DNA from: Piper betle
Taxonomy: Eukaryota > Streptophyta > Magnoliopsida > Piperales > Piperaceae
Assembly: GCA_033002965.1 (NCBI GenBank)
Contig: JAURVB010014056.1
Location: 1-64,000 of the forward strand
Direction of reading: 5' to 3'
Length of the DNA: 64,000 bases
Part shown: piece by piece, positions 23,057 through 34,670 of the stretch
How positions within the stretch are numbered: position 1 is the first letter of the stretch
Layout of the letters: the number at the start of each line of letters is the position of its first letter
Translations under genes and position numbers: made by a program
Notes under the pieces: generated by a model
What the model was told of the DNA's origin: nothing
The model's database searches: none
The model's input: the letters and a program-made list of their open reading frames with translations, nothing else

Positions 23057-24110
23057 ATAAAAACCCTCACATCAAACCAAGAAGACATTCTAGGTTGCTC
23101 AAGAAAAGGCCTAAGAAAATTCCATTCCGGCCAATGAACTGCTCCATTAGCATCTACAGAATTGTTAAAAGCCTCCATGCCCATGAACTCCACCCAACTC
23201 AAGCTTAAAAACTCTCATAACAAGAGATAAGGACTTCGCCCAAGGTGTAAAACACCACTACGCAAGAGATCTGCCCGAAGCATGCACTTTTTGAGGAGCA
23301 ATTCATAACTCTGGATACAGAGAAAACACGAGGATGCCCATCAGTTAGGGAGATAAACAGAAACAACAGACGACGAGTCTATCCCTACAAACAACTAAGC
23401 ACTGAATAAGCACTAAAACAACAAAAAGATGAAAATGTACACTTTGCAAGAATTATATAGATTAGTATAACTAACTATAAGACAGCTAAACCAATTAAAA
23501 ATTACAAAAGAACAGTTTCTTCTTCTTCCACCTTATCCCGAAATCCGACAACACAGATCCAATTCCCTGCTCAAATCATCAGATCAAGTAATAATAAAAA
23601 CAATACAATACAATAAGACAAAAACAACAACAACACAGAAGAGCAAATACAACAGCACGTTCATCAAAATAAACTAGATTAATTCCATATTTTCTATATT
23701 CCATATACACAGACCTAAGATAAAGATGCTAAAAAAGGGGCATTCCCAATTGAAGACAAAGCATAGGAGATGAGAACACGGCTAGAGAGGTACATACCAA
23801 TCGATGGCAGCGGTGGGCACCCCCTTCCAACCCCACCCTGGGTCGGTCTCGGCCAAATTGGAGGCCGATAAAAACCCCCCAATCGCTTTCACAATTCACA
23901 CGCAACTCCCCATCAAAACCAAAACCAAAAAACGAAAACCAGGTCAGATTCGAACGACCGGTAAGGCGATGCTCGCCAGATAAATAATTTTTTTTTAAAA
24001 GAAAAAGAAAAAAAGAAAAGAAGAAGAAAGATTTGAATTGTTTGGGGGAAGTTTTGGATCGGTGTGGAATTCCTGTGTGCGTTCGTTTTGATCATGTGGG
24101 CGAAGATCTC
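23057..24110 (-). promoter_or_regulatory. 5' leader and promoter region of the membrane-protein gene
   Basis: A minus-strand splice donor (GGTATGTAC, near 23808) suggests a non-coding first exon in about 23810-24100 and a leader intron down to the start-codon exon. A tRNA-like T-loop string near 23942-23965 has an 8-base loop and no acceptor stem and is not a tRNA. CT-rich sequence at 23990-24030 (minus strand) is typical of plant leaders. Confidence 0.4.
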
Positions 24111-24924
24111 TAAGCGATGAAAATGGTGGGCTTTAGTCCTTATCCTTTGTCATTATTCTTGTTGAGGACGTTGACCCACTCTTTGAGAGTTACTTGGTAA
24201 TGGTATACATGTCATGCATCTGTTTTATAGTTTTTAAGTTATTTAACCGTATTTATAGTTAAATAGTATATTTAGTTTAATCGGATCAAACAACTTGATT
24301 TTAAAATTAATTAAATATTTTATCATCGATAAGTTAAAATATAATAATTTTAAAAAATAAAACATAAACGTTATAAAAAAATTAAACTAAAAAGCTAACC
24401 AAATTTGAAGCAATATACAGTTTACTAGATAAATTAGATGGCACAATATAATATTTAAAATTTTAATATATTTTTTAAAATTTTTTTATTATTATTGTTA
24501 TTATTATGTAATATGGATATATAGTCCCAAATATCCATCTTCATACACATTGATATATATGTGCAAAAAATACGAGGTTATACAAATGATGCCAAAAAAA
24601 TGCAAAATACACTTTTCACGCCAAATTATACAATTCTTTTAAGTCAATATTTTATAATCCATTGTCGCACGTTGATTGATTTCTCTTTCAAGAAAGGAGG
24701 CTTTTTTTCAGAAAACCCACTTCTCGTTTGTGAAAAGGAGGGGGAAAGGAAATTTTTGGAAAGAACAAAGAAGGAAGAATATTATACAACTGTACATATA
24801 TGTACAAGAAGGCATGTATACGTTACGGCTGGTCGCAGAGCAATCATCCCCTCAATGTTATGTTAATTCCTCCCAGCACACTAAACAAGGAAAGATTATT
24901 AATTCCTCAATTAATAGACAATGA
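24111..24924. other. AT-rich intergenic DNA
   Basis: No recognisable gene. Two short overlapping ORFs at 24560-24920 look random. Confidence 0.45.
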
Positions 24925-24933
24925 TATGCAAGC

Positions 24934-25792
24934 CATGATGCACGAATCGGCATCGCGCCGATCCGATTTCGGGGCCAACTCGGTCGGCCCCGAATCGGCC
25001 TCGGAATCGGCCGAGTTCGGCCGATTCCGACCGATTTAACTCGGAATCGGAATCGGCCGATTTAAATCGGAATCGGTTTTTATGAAATTACTAAAATACC
25101 CTAGGTATGATTTTTATTAAATTATTTAAGCATGGGTAAAATGGTAATTTGGATTTTAAAAACCTAAAATCAAACCCGCTCCCCCCACGCCGCCGCCGCT
25201 CGTCCGCCCGCCGCCGCCCGTTTCCGCCCTCCGCCGTGCTCCCCGACTCCGGGCTCGCCGCCGACCGGGCTCGACCGCCGCCGACCTCGCAACGTCGCCG
25301 CCGACGTGTGGCCGGACCGAATCGGGCTGTGACGCACGAATCGCCGCCGACTCGCTGCGGCTGCGGGCCGCCGACTGTTCGTCCGACCGAGGCTGCCGAC
25401 ATCCTCCGACATCGCCGCCGCGAGACTCGCCGCCGACCGGGCCGCGCGGCGGCGGCGGGGGTAAAGAGTGGCATTCTCGTAATTAAAAGTTGACTCGAGT
25501 CTAACTCTGAGTCAAAAATAATAATTAATTCTAAATAATTTAAAAAATCTTAAAAAATATTTAAAAATATCAGAAACTATAATACACAGAATAATATCAA
25601 AATAACATCAATACCCAATTTTAATATATTTATATTATAAATTGTCAAATTATTATATATGACCGATTAAATTAATTTGGACCGATTCAACTGAACCGAT
25701 TCTTGGCCGATTCAGACCGATTCCGATTCCGATTCCGACTCCCTTGGAAAACCGATTCCGATTCCGATTCCGATTCCGATTCGGTAACCATC
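24934..25792 (+). mobile_element. hAT-like non-autonomous element, copy 2, 859 bp, with target duplication
   Basis: Flanked by perfect TATGCAAGC direct repeats (24925-24933 and 25793-25801; 8 or 9 bp depending on where the end is placed). The left end CATGATGCACGAATCGG and the reversed right end GATGGTTACCGAATCGG form inverted termini. Both ends are built of repeated CCGATT/AATCGG units, ending on the right in a (GATTCC)n run (25720-25790). The core (25180-25460) is GC-rich 'cgccgc' DNA giving long fake ORFs on both strands. No transposase. The termini resemble the widespread plant hAT ends with an AATCGG series, but a 9-bp duplication would also fit Mutator-like elements. Confidence 0.75.
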
Positions 25793-25801
25793 TATGCAAG
25801 C

Positions 25802-26245
25802 ATCTGGCCACATGGAACTTACCTTCTTGCATATTATAGTTGTACATAGCTAGCCAACATCCTTATGAATTTGTAGTTTGATCATTGCATATGCTTGATC
25901 CTTCCAATATATATAAATATAATCACTCTGTTCTCTTTCCAATTATGCCAGCTGCTTAGCTTGCGGAACGAGTGGTAACTAAGAAATGTAGTTGGGTGTA
26001 ATGTCGGGCTTGCACGCAATATAATCTGAAATATATTGCAATGGCTTATATTTGTATTTATGTTATCTTATGCTCTATGCTACTCATGATAATTGTCGTG
26101 AACTATAAAATTTTACTCAAATGAAGAGTACCAAAACAAATACTGCGTTGGATCATGTGAGTTCGATTCAGATACGGAGTTTGGATTGCATGTGAGGCGC
26201 AAACACACTGAACGATCATTTTTTCCCCCTTTTTCTATTGTTTAG
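25802..26245. other. Intergenic DNA upstream of the EXO70 pseudogene
   Basis: Nothing recognised. Sequence directly before 26246 ends in a pyrimidine tract, TTTTTCTATTGTTTAG, which looks like a splice acceptor. The missing N-terminal part of the pseudogene could once have been on an upstream exon. Confidence 0.4.
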
Positions 26246-28041
26246 CTTGAATTTGACAGGTATGTCGACACAGTCGATCGGCTTAATGCTGCGGTGGATG
26301 AGGTCGGTCGAGAGTGCAACCCAGCAATGAAGAAGCTGCAGGAAGTGGTGGAGTTCTTGAGCCGGACTAAGGCCGCAGACCAGTTCAAGGTCCAACAGCC
26401 AACTGAGACCAAGGTGGCATTGAAAGAACTCTATGAGACGGAGGTGGCGGTACTTGATGGGGCTCTCATGAGCCTGCAAGATGAGTACGAGAAGCTATTG
26501 CGGCAAATCATCCAGCCCAATGTTGGAGAAGGAAGATATCCGACTGATTAAGAGAATGAGGAAGACCCTGATGACCAGTATCAACTCGGACATGATCTTC
26601 AGATTGAAGTTTTGGAGAGAGTCTCCGACACCCTGGCCAAAAATGATTGTGTGGATATTTGAGTCGACATCTTTGTCAAGGTAGTTAAGATCTTTGTAAG
26701 CAAGTCCAAATTGCAGATGCTTTGATATTGTTCCATGTTTTCAGCATATTTAATTAAAGAAGAATTCTTACAGTACAGGTGAAGTATAAAAGGGCAGCAA
26801 AAGCTTTGGTGAGGTTGAGCCGGGCAATTTGAGAACATACAACCCAGAAGAGATCGACGACATGGAGTGGTAGGCCTTAGAGACTGCAATGAACACCATG
26901 GATACAACACTTGGAGTTAGCAGTGAAGAAGGTCGTCACCGCCAAGAAGCAACTCTGCACGCAAGTCTTATCCGGCCTTTTGGATGGCCAGATCTGGTTC
27001 GAATGCTTCTTCAAAACGGCCGACAAATTCATGGCCGCCTTCTTCCGATTAGGAGAGGGGGTGGCGAGGAGCTCCAGTGAGCCCCAGAGGCTGTCCAAGC
27101 TCCTGGACGTGTACGAGTGAAGATGAAGCCCCTGTTTGTTGAGGTCTTTGAAGGTGAGGCAGGGTCTGATATATGCTCCAGGTTTAGAGAGCTGGAGAAG
27201 CTCTTTATCCATGCTTCCTCCAAGGTGTTCTGGGACATGGGACTGCAGATTGAAGGCAACCAAGATGGGATCCCTCCACCCTAAAGATGGGTCGGTCCCA
27301 AAACTAGTTAGATATGAGGTGAAATATCTCAAATACTTGGCCACTGATCAATACAGGGTTGTCATGGCCACAGTTCTAAAACAGAGCAGACATGGAAGAT
27401 GGGGGTGGACCTGAGCAGGCCGGAGAGCGAGGTCCAGTTTGTGCTAAGGGACGCCATTGCCAATGACATGGAAGCCATGCAGAGAAACGTCAAGATGAAA
27501 AAGTCACGTTACAAGGACATAGTCCTCGCCCATGTCTTCTCCGTGAACACTAACTGGTACGTCTATATGAGGAGCAGGAACTCCGAGCTGGGGAAGGTGT
27601 TGGGCGAATCTTGGCTCATGACCCACTTCAAGACCATAGCCGAAGAGTCTGCATACTCCTACCAAAAGAGCGTTTGGGGCCCTGTGGTAAGACACACAGA
27701 GCTAGATCCCACAAATAGTACCGGTACATCACCAATTTTCAACAGACCTCCAAGCTTATCAAATCCTAAGATGGCCATGAATGGTAGGTCGGTTGTAGGT
27801 TTAGATGCCAAATTGGAAGCATTCACGAGAGGAGTAGAAAAGAACATGCAGAAGCATGAGAGGGCATTCCAGACATGGAATTGAAGGTGCAGATCAAGGC
27901 GGCGGCCATGTAGTCGCTGGTACCAGCTTATGCGCGCTTCGCGGAGTCCTGCTCCAGGGCCATGCTGCAGATCACCAATGCATGGCCAACAGTGGAGCTG
28001 GTTAAACAGATGGTGGGGAGACTTATGATGACGTCGGCTTA
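26246..28041 (+). pseudogene. EXO70 exocyst subunit pseudogene
   Basis: Read across frames, the region spells an almost full EXO70 protein: RLNAAVDEVGRECN, a coiled region ALKELYETEVAVLDGAL, NLRTYNPEEIDDMEW, LELAVKKVVTAKKQLC, FFKTADKFMAAFFRLGEG, then C-terminal blocks GSVPKLVRYEVKYLKYLA, MEAMQRNVKMKKSRYKD, HVFSVNTNWYVYMRSRNSE and EESAYSYQKSVWGPVV, and finally VPAYARFAESC. EXO70 tethers secretory vesicles to the plasma membrane via phosphoinositides. Breaks include frame changes near 26535, 26830, 26895, 27120-27270 and 27390, and stop codons at 26661 (in a V-D-I-stop-V-D-I-F-V-K context), after MEW near 26872, and at 27931. The N-terminus is missing. A 90-100-bp segment (about 26681-26778) with GT...AG ends interrupts one conserved block. 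The clade may be EXO70C-like; low certainty. Confidence 0.9.
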
Positions 28042-28250
28042 AGTGTTCAGAGTGACAGAAGATCCGGCCGGAGAAGACTGCGGGCCGATGGGATGGTTGG
28101 TAACAGGACTACTTCTATGATATCCTCACAGGACGTTTGATGGTTGAGGATGTTTTGAACAACCGCTTGGTTTGATCAAATTACCGAGGGCTGTATTAGT
28201 GCTAGGTTATCTTGATCTTCACATAGTTGTAGGATGTTTGACTATTCTAA
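28042..28250. other. Short intergenic spacer
   Basis: Sequence after the EXO70 remnant stop; nothing recognised. Confidence 0.4.
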
Positions 28251-29114
28251 TAGAGTCGACCAATACAAAACCCAACTTGAGGCGAACCGATTAAACCAGA
28301 CGGGTTCTTTGATAACCGACAAAAACTACCTAAAGTTAAATCGAGTGAGTGAACTGAGTTCAATTTATGTTCGAACTCGACTCAAATAATTCGAAGTTCA
28401 TTCGAATTCAGCTCGAAATTGAACAAGTTTTCAACATATATATTCAAAATTGACTTGAACATTTTTTATGGTGTTTGTGATTCAACTCGAGCTCGTATAT
28501 ACTTACATTGTTTAGTTTTGACGAGTTGAAAATCAACTCGTCTATGAGCTTAAAATCGGATCGATTAAAAGTCAAAAAATCTCATCACAACTTCCAAGTC
28601 TTCAATTTGAAAACCTACCATCTAAGTTACCCACTGCCTTTTTATTATATTGTATATAAATATATATAACTAGTTATAATTAAACTTACTAGTATATAAA
28701 TATATCACCTTAGCGAGGGTAAATAATATTCTTTTCTCAAACTTTAATTTAGATCGTTCAATTACAAGAGATGACCCAAATTTAATAAGAAAATAAAAAA
28801 TAAAATACCTTCACCACGACCATCATTTAGTATGTAGTTAATAATAATATTTATTTATCATTTTATGTGTATTTTGGGTAGAGAAATAATATTATATATA
28901 TTATTATATTATTTTATCGAGTCGAACTACGAGTCTATTTCGAGTTATAACCGAGTTGAGTCGAGTCAAATACTGACTTGCTCAGACTCAACTCGTAAAA
29001 TTTGAGTTTGAGTCGAGGTTTAAGCTCGAGTATTTAAATGTCGAGTTTTAAGTCAAATCGAGCCGAGATAAGCACTAATTGCTCACGAGCCAACTCGCTT
29101 AATTAGTGTCCCTA
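28251..29114 (-). mobile_element. ACTCGA-rich inverted-repeat element, copy 1, with nested (TA)-associated insert
   Basis: Both arms are built of ACTCGA/GAGTCGAG/AACTCG motifs (28340-28560 and 28915-29100). The right end reads AATTAGTGTCCCTA, i.e. TAGGGACACTAATT reversed, a terminus close to the common plant hAT start TAGGG. The centre (28640-28830) has a TA-rich tract and 'TTAATTTAGATCGTTCAATTACAAGAGATGACCCAAAT', the signature of the (TA)n-bounded family, seemingly nested. The element at 33655-34255 is a copy in the opposite orientation. No coding sequence. Confidence 0.65.
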
Positions 29115-30398
29115 TGTCAAACAAACCCACTGAATCGATTTATTTTGATTCCGTAATTTCAAAACCAGAATATTAATTAAAAAGACTTCCTTAATGATTA
29201 TGAATATTAAAGGCACATGGCAATTAAATTGTAATGATTTATTTAAGTGTAAATTAATAAGTCAAAATTATTTTTTTAAATGATTAACTAAATTAAAGAT
29301 TTATAAGCAAGTCTTCCCCATTGATGTGTGTTACATAAGTAGTACAAGTTACCGCGTGTATCCCTAATTTGCTAATAAAAAATTGGTCATTGATACTCAC
29401 CTTATCCATGTAAGGCCACATTTTTAAATTGAACTTATTACATTGGGAAGTAACATAGAATATCAGTATTAGGTATCAAAAGGCATAATCCAAAATCAAT
29501 AGAAAGTTCCAACTATAATAATAACTTCCAGATGCATTGTGCTTGACGTGCCCATTAAACTTGTTCTCTAAACCTCATTTTCATTGCCCATCAAAAAAAT
29601 TGAAAGAGCGTATCCGATCATAATACTGGCCTCACGCCATAATGGAGTATCAGCCAAGAGTTTATTGTGAGCTTTTGCATCCAGCTTTTGAATTTACTAA
29701 ACACTGAGATCCTGCAGAATTATGATTCGAGCCATTCAATGAAAGAAATTCGTGATATTTCATGCTATACATCAAAATGGTGAATCTATTAATGGAACCA
29801 AGAATTTAAAACACACACATTAAAGCAATTTTGTGGATCATTTACTCAATCTAAAACATTACATTTTGAAAAGAAAGACATATCAAATAAAAAACTTTGA
29901 ACCACCAAATTGTAGCAGGCACAAATTGGGCACAACTTCAACGATTACAAAATAACTGACGAAAATGCATATGCCATTTAAATTCGGAGAATCAGTACGT
30001 GATTCCCAAAACGTGTGCCTGTAGGTAAGATCAGAGCATGATATAAAAAATAGAGAATCAGAACGTGATACCAAAAACATATACCAGTCGCAGCGCCATG
30101 ATCATTTTCATAACCTTTCAAAAGTTTTAATCCAAACTACATAGAACCAACATAAGAAGACGAAGAACACACGAAATAACTTTCGTTGATTTAGAGTAGA
30201 TGAAAATGAAGAACCACACCGGAATCACAATCTCAACACCCACAACAAAACCATTCAAAACACGCAAAGTAGCAACACCCCTCAACCTATTCCAAGAGAG
30301 AATCCAACCAAAATTCATATAAAATAAATCATTTGAAATAAATCAACATGCACTCCTCGTCAATGTAACCGAAGTAAATGTTCTTGACACCTTCCGGT
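29115..30398. other. AT-rich intergenic DNA
   Basis: No gene recognised. Short ORFs at 29883-30080 and 30127-30318 (minus strand) match no family I know. Confidence 0.4.
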
Positions 30399-30500
30399 GC
30401 TAGCCTTGACGAAATTCCCGGCCCAAACGTCTTCTCCTGCAATGTCCTCGTTGCCGCCTACTGCAAGGATCCCGCATCCACATGGCGCCAAACCTATTTC
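30399..30500 (+). pseudogene. Possible PPR-repeat remnant
   Basis: The peptide LDEIPGPNVFSCNVLVAAYCK resembles one pentatricopeptide repeat junction of the plant-organelle type (DEMP-x-x-NV-x-S-W/C-N-x-L-I/V-x-A-Y). Only about one repeat is legible before the frame is lost (continuing PHPHGAKP in another frame). It could be a chance match; a real PPR gene would show many repeats in tandem. Confidence 0.35.
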
Positions 30501-32777
30501 AGCCAATTCCCCAGCCTCATCTTGTCACTTAAAACACGCCGACCTGTACTTTTTCCGATGTCCGAGATGTCGGCTCGGCATTTGGCTTGTTCTGCACAAT
30601 GAGGGAGGCTAGATTGGTAAAAAGAGGAGGCCATGGAGAGTGGTGGTGCCGAAGAAGAGTCCTCAATCATGGTTAAGGAGGGAAGAATGGTGGATATGGA
30701 AGAGGGACTGGATAAGAGGGTATGTCAAGCCAGGGATCGGTGGGGTAGAGAAAGGAGGGAGGAAGAAGAGGAAGGCGGCTGTTTCTGTCGGGAGGAGGGG
30801 AGACGAGGCTGCACCTTTTGACTTTTAGTTAGTATGCATCCCTTCATGAATGAATAGGTGTCATTAGACCCATAATTACGGGAAAGGCTTCACCCTTTTA
30901 TGGAAAAAAGGTCGGATTAGGATTTAAATTTAAAATATGATAGTACATGTACGGTGTTAAGAATGTAGTCCTGGCATAATTCTGATATTTATGATAAATA
31001 TGTAGCTAGATATTCATATCGGATAAGGCCTAAATTTTCTTATATGGTACAAAGAGAACCAACAATTTATAGGGTCCCTTGTTCTCTTATTCTTATTGAT
31101 TTAATAAAAAAACAAAATAAAGGAAGCAGAGGGACTCCCTCACCCCTGTTGTATAAAACACTAATGCCATTCTAGTTGTGTTAAAAAAAATAAAATAAAA
31201 TAAAAACGAAAAAACAAAATGGTGCACTCATCCCTGCAATGTCCAAAAAAATGAAAGTAGAAGAGGTTAAGAAGACTCAATTGAGTCCTAAAAGCCCGCC
31301 TTGCTATCAATAGTCTTGCAAGTGAGAGAGTGTTAATAATACAATCTCACATCCACAGTAGATATGCCCTGTGAATTTTGAGTTAGATAAATAATGACGT
31401 GTGTGTTTAGCCATTATAAATTCTAACCTCGATAAGCCGAAATCTTCTTAACTGGCATCAACATTAAAGCCACAATTATTAGTTGGAAAGGATTTGTCAA
31501 CGTCCGAGTTGGTAAATTTCCTACAATCCACAAAGAGGGCAGTTATGTTTTTTATTGCCCCTCTTTGAACGTTATGCTGGATCGCCTCACTCTTACGGCG
31601 CCAAAACTAACCAACTACACTTATATAAATATAAATAATTCAACGTACCTTCCCTGCATTTTAAAGAATAAATCCTACCAACTTACAAATTTCAAACAAG
31701 TGTGATTATTAATATTCAATGCTTTTTGTTTGCCCGAATATTCAATGTAACCGTAAATGCCAAATTACTAATTCAACAGCAATATTGATTCAAGATTGAA
31801 GAGGGAGGATGATTTAATTTGTTTGTATACACATTAACATATATATAGATACTAAGAGGATTAGGGAAAGCATACGACGTTTCCCATTAAACGAGTGCAG
31901 ACTGCGAGTGCCCCACCGTACCAAATATATTTACACGTACAATCATTTAGACAACTAGCAAGCCATGAGTATTTTGTAGAAAATATGTTCAACAAACCCA
32001 ATTAAAAACTATATAGATGGAAAGAATGTTTTACAATCCAATGATATATAGATAATGACTAATGTTAGTCAATCGGGTTTTAAAAAGCACCTATTCATTA
32101 AGTACACGTAGTTTTCAATAATGCTGTGAGAATAAAACAATCAATGGGAGATCTATTTGCATGTTCTATATGTAAGAATGATTGGAAAGAAGTGTCTTAA
32201 CACAATAAATTATAGGGTGATCTTTACATCTGAATTTAATCACGCAAATTTAGAATAGAGTAAGATGATCATGAATTTCCATGCACGTATGAAATTGCCT
32301 CATGATCTGAACTCGTAATCTGTTTTAATTTGTTGAGGGCATGTTCGATCCTCAATTTCTATTCAAACGGTTACAATTGATGGCATTATAGTTATCTTGT
32401 GGATGGGCAGCTGCAAACTCACCGGATATTCTTTACAGGAATATTTATGATTAATAATATCTAGAAGCAGCTACTCTTGAATATATATTATATGCCAGTC
32501 AGTTTCAGAAAATGATGGGCATCTGATAATTTTTTACTAATAATCCTTCTTAAGCCAAAAAACTCTGTTTTGCTAGAAAACCTCCCATAACTGGTCATGA
32601 GAAAATGATGGGCGGGCGCATAGACAAGAACGGACCAATGATTAAATTAGCGATTAAAATGACATATAGTTGCTTACAAATCCTACATCGGTACAATGAA
32701 GACTGGTCATTATACTTTCAAAGTATAAGTACCGAGCAAATATTGCACAATACTATTCGTAAGAACAACATCGGAGA
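30501..32777. other. Intergenic DNA, nothing recognised
   Basis: A purine-rich patch (30640-30820) produces two overlapping short ORFs of low-complexity Arg/Glu/Gly content that are not credible genes. The rest is AT-rich without homologous protein or repeat structure that I can see. Confidence 0.4.
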
Positions 32778-33098
32778 CTACGAGAAGGCTTCTCTGATGA
32801 TCCCAATAGTTTCAGCAGAGTTGAGAACCACGTAACAGTATACCAGCTCCTCCATCTCCTCCCAACTACGAACGCCAACTTCTCGAATCATCGCCACTAT
32901 CGACTCCTTGAAATCAGTTAATGGATCAGAGGAAAGCTTCACTGCACACATACTGTCGGCAAAAACACCTTGGACATCCCCGGGCAGAGCTGCCGAGAAG
33001 CTTATCCTCTCCTCTGAAAATTTCTTCTTCATCTTCTGATGTTGTTCTTCACGGCCTTGCGGGAATCCATTGGTGGAGATATTGTGAGGGAAGAACAA
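32778..33098 (-). CDS. Short OVATE-domain protein (OFP-like)
   Basis: A 106-codon ORF. Residues about 50-106 read AVKLSSDPLTDFKESIVAMI...WEEMEELVYCYVVLNSAETIGIIREAFS. This follows the OVATE (DUF623) pattern: a SSDP-x-x-DF-x-x-SM/I-x-x-MI opening, an EELL/V-x-CY-x-x-LNS centre and an I-x-x-x-I-x-x-AF end. OVATE family proteins are plant transcriptional repressors of growth that bind TALE homeodomain proteins. Typical members have 150-400 residues with a basic N-terminal half and a few residues after AF. Here the N-terminal part is only about 45 residues (with a KKK patch) and the ORF stops immediately after the last OVATE helix. It may be a genuine short OFP or a truncated copy. The region upstream (33100-33250) has no clear promoter. 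Confidence 0.62.
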   Translation of the reverse strand: MFFPHNISTNGFPQGREEQHQKMKKKFSEERISFSAALPGDVQGVFADSMCAVKLSSDPLTDFKESIVAMIREVGVRSWEEMEELVYCYVVLNSAETIGIIREAFS

Positions 33099-33654
33099 GA
33101 AATGGAGAAGGGGTTTGTAAGTGTTGGTGTCACGAGGGGAAGCTAAGGGAAGTGAGATCAGGACATGGTTTTATGGTGGGATATTCACAGAGTGTGCATG
33201 TGTCTGTTGATTAGCCTTTGTTCCACATGCAAACAACTTAAATTGGGCTGCTGAACACTGTCACCAAAGAGGCGAGTGACAATAGAAAGGAATAAATGAG
33301 TTGCATTTGTACAGGAATTATCCTCTGTAGTTGTAGCGTTTGGCCCAAAACACATTGAAAGGGATCGGTTCCCACGAAAAACATTAGTTTTTAATGTTTT
33401 GAAAAATAGCCTTGTGCAAAATAAAAAAACGTAGCAATTGATCGTATGATCATGATGGAGTTTGGCTTGAGAATTTGATGATGTTTTCATTTTTCCGTAT
33501 GAAATATCCATGGATATTTCATAGCAATTAAATTGTGTGATTGTGGAAAAACCATGTCCTATCTCATTCATTCTCAAAACGATATAATTAACGACACATA
33601 TTTTAATGAGTGGTTGATCACCATGTTTCTTGGTACATGCATGTAGGGTGTTAA
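33099..33654. other. Intergenic DNA
   Basis: Upstream of the OVATE ORF; no conserved protein. A 'CCATGGATATTTCATA' palindrome-like string at 33507-33524 is noted but unexplained. Confidence 0.4.
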
Positions 33655-34076
33655 TTGAGGGACACCGAGTATTGACGTTGACTCGATTTAACTCGACTCA
33701 AAACTTGACATTAAAATATTCCAGCTCGAACTCGACTCAAACTCAAATCCTACTGAGTCGAGTTTGAGTAAAGCAGTATTCAATTTAACTCGACTCAGTT
33801 ATAATTCGAACTCGACTTAAAATCAACTCGTAGTTCGACTTGAACTCTACTCGATAATATAATATAATAATATATATAATATCACTTGCCTAATCAAAAT
33901 ATATTTAAAAATCATAAATAAATATAATTATTGACTATATATTAAAAGATGGTGGTGGTAGGGGTATTTTATTTTATTTTATTTTATTTTATCAAATATG
34001 GGTAGTCCCTGTAATCAAACAGTCTAGATTAAAATTTGAGATAAAAATATTATATACCCTCGGCTAAAATAATCTT

Positions 34077-34115
<39 letters not shown>

Positions 34116-34255
34116 CTTCATTATAACTAGTTATATTTATTTATGTATAATAAAATATCAAAGATGCATCATAACTCAGCTTGGTAGAGTCTTAGGCTAA
34201 AAAATAAAATTAAACAATATAAATGTATTCGAGTTTTAATCGAGCTCAAACCTCG
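33655..34255 (+). mobile_element. ACTCGA-rich element, copy 2, opposite orientation, with (TA)n at 34082-34113
   Basis: Starts in TAGGGTGTTAATTGAGGGACACCGAG and then repeats ACTCGACTC/GAGTCGAG. Its interior (33920-34080) is the reverse complement, with changes, of 28700-28880: 'GATGGTGGTGGTAGGGGTATTTTATTTTATTTTA' and 'GTAATCAAACAGTCTAGATTAAAATTTGAG'. The (TATA)n run at 34082-34113 sits at the equivalent of the TA-rich tract in copy 1. No coding sequence. Confidence 0.65.
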
Positions 34256-34670
34256 TATTAGTGCATGGTAAAAATAGGCAATACAAGTTTGGTCATGGCA
34301 TCGGAGCTTTGAGAAGTTGGTGAAGAGTTTTCCTTGATTTTATCTTGTTGAGGAGTCCCGTCAGGGAATTTGTTGAGCCAAATCTGGGGTTGTTCCAATT
34401 TTGATGGACGAGCTTCTATCGTATGTATGCTCATTTTTTCAGCTATATGTAAAAGACCACACTGATTTAGAGAGACATAAGAGAAGGATGATCTCAAAAT
34501 TTCATCACATTTTACCTTTTGGGTTTAATTTGTGACGAAGAGCCTTTGCCAATAAATTTTCCACACTGCCCTCTATCACGTTACTAGTTGATATGCCATG
34601 CCATGCCCGTGTGACCTAGGTAATTTTAGATACATAAAAGAAAACATTTATCTCTTCGGAGAAGAGATTA
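34256..34670. other. Intergenic DNA with one unrecognised minus-strand ORF
   Basis: The ORF at 34497-34258 (79 codons) has no recognisable motif and no support as a gene. Confidence 0.35.

Noticed and set aside
23940..23970. Minus-strand tRNA T-loop-like GGTCGTTCGAATCTGACC
   Set aside because: The loop is 8 bases, and no acceptor, D or anticodon arm can be built around it.
30633..30828. Two overlapping 62-codon ORFs
   Set aside because: Purine-rich low-complexity DNA giving Arg/Glu/Gly-rich peptides; no homology.
34165..34200. tRNA-like string CATAACTCAGCTTGGTAGAG
   Set aside because: Resembles a tRNA D-arm only; no anticodon arm, T-arm or acceptor stem follows.
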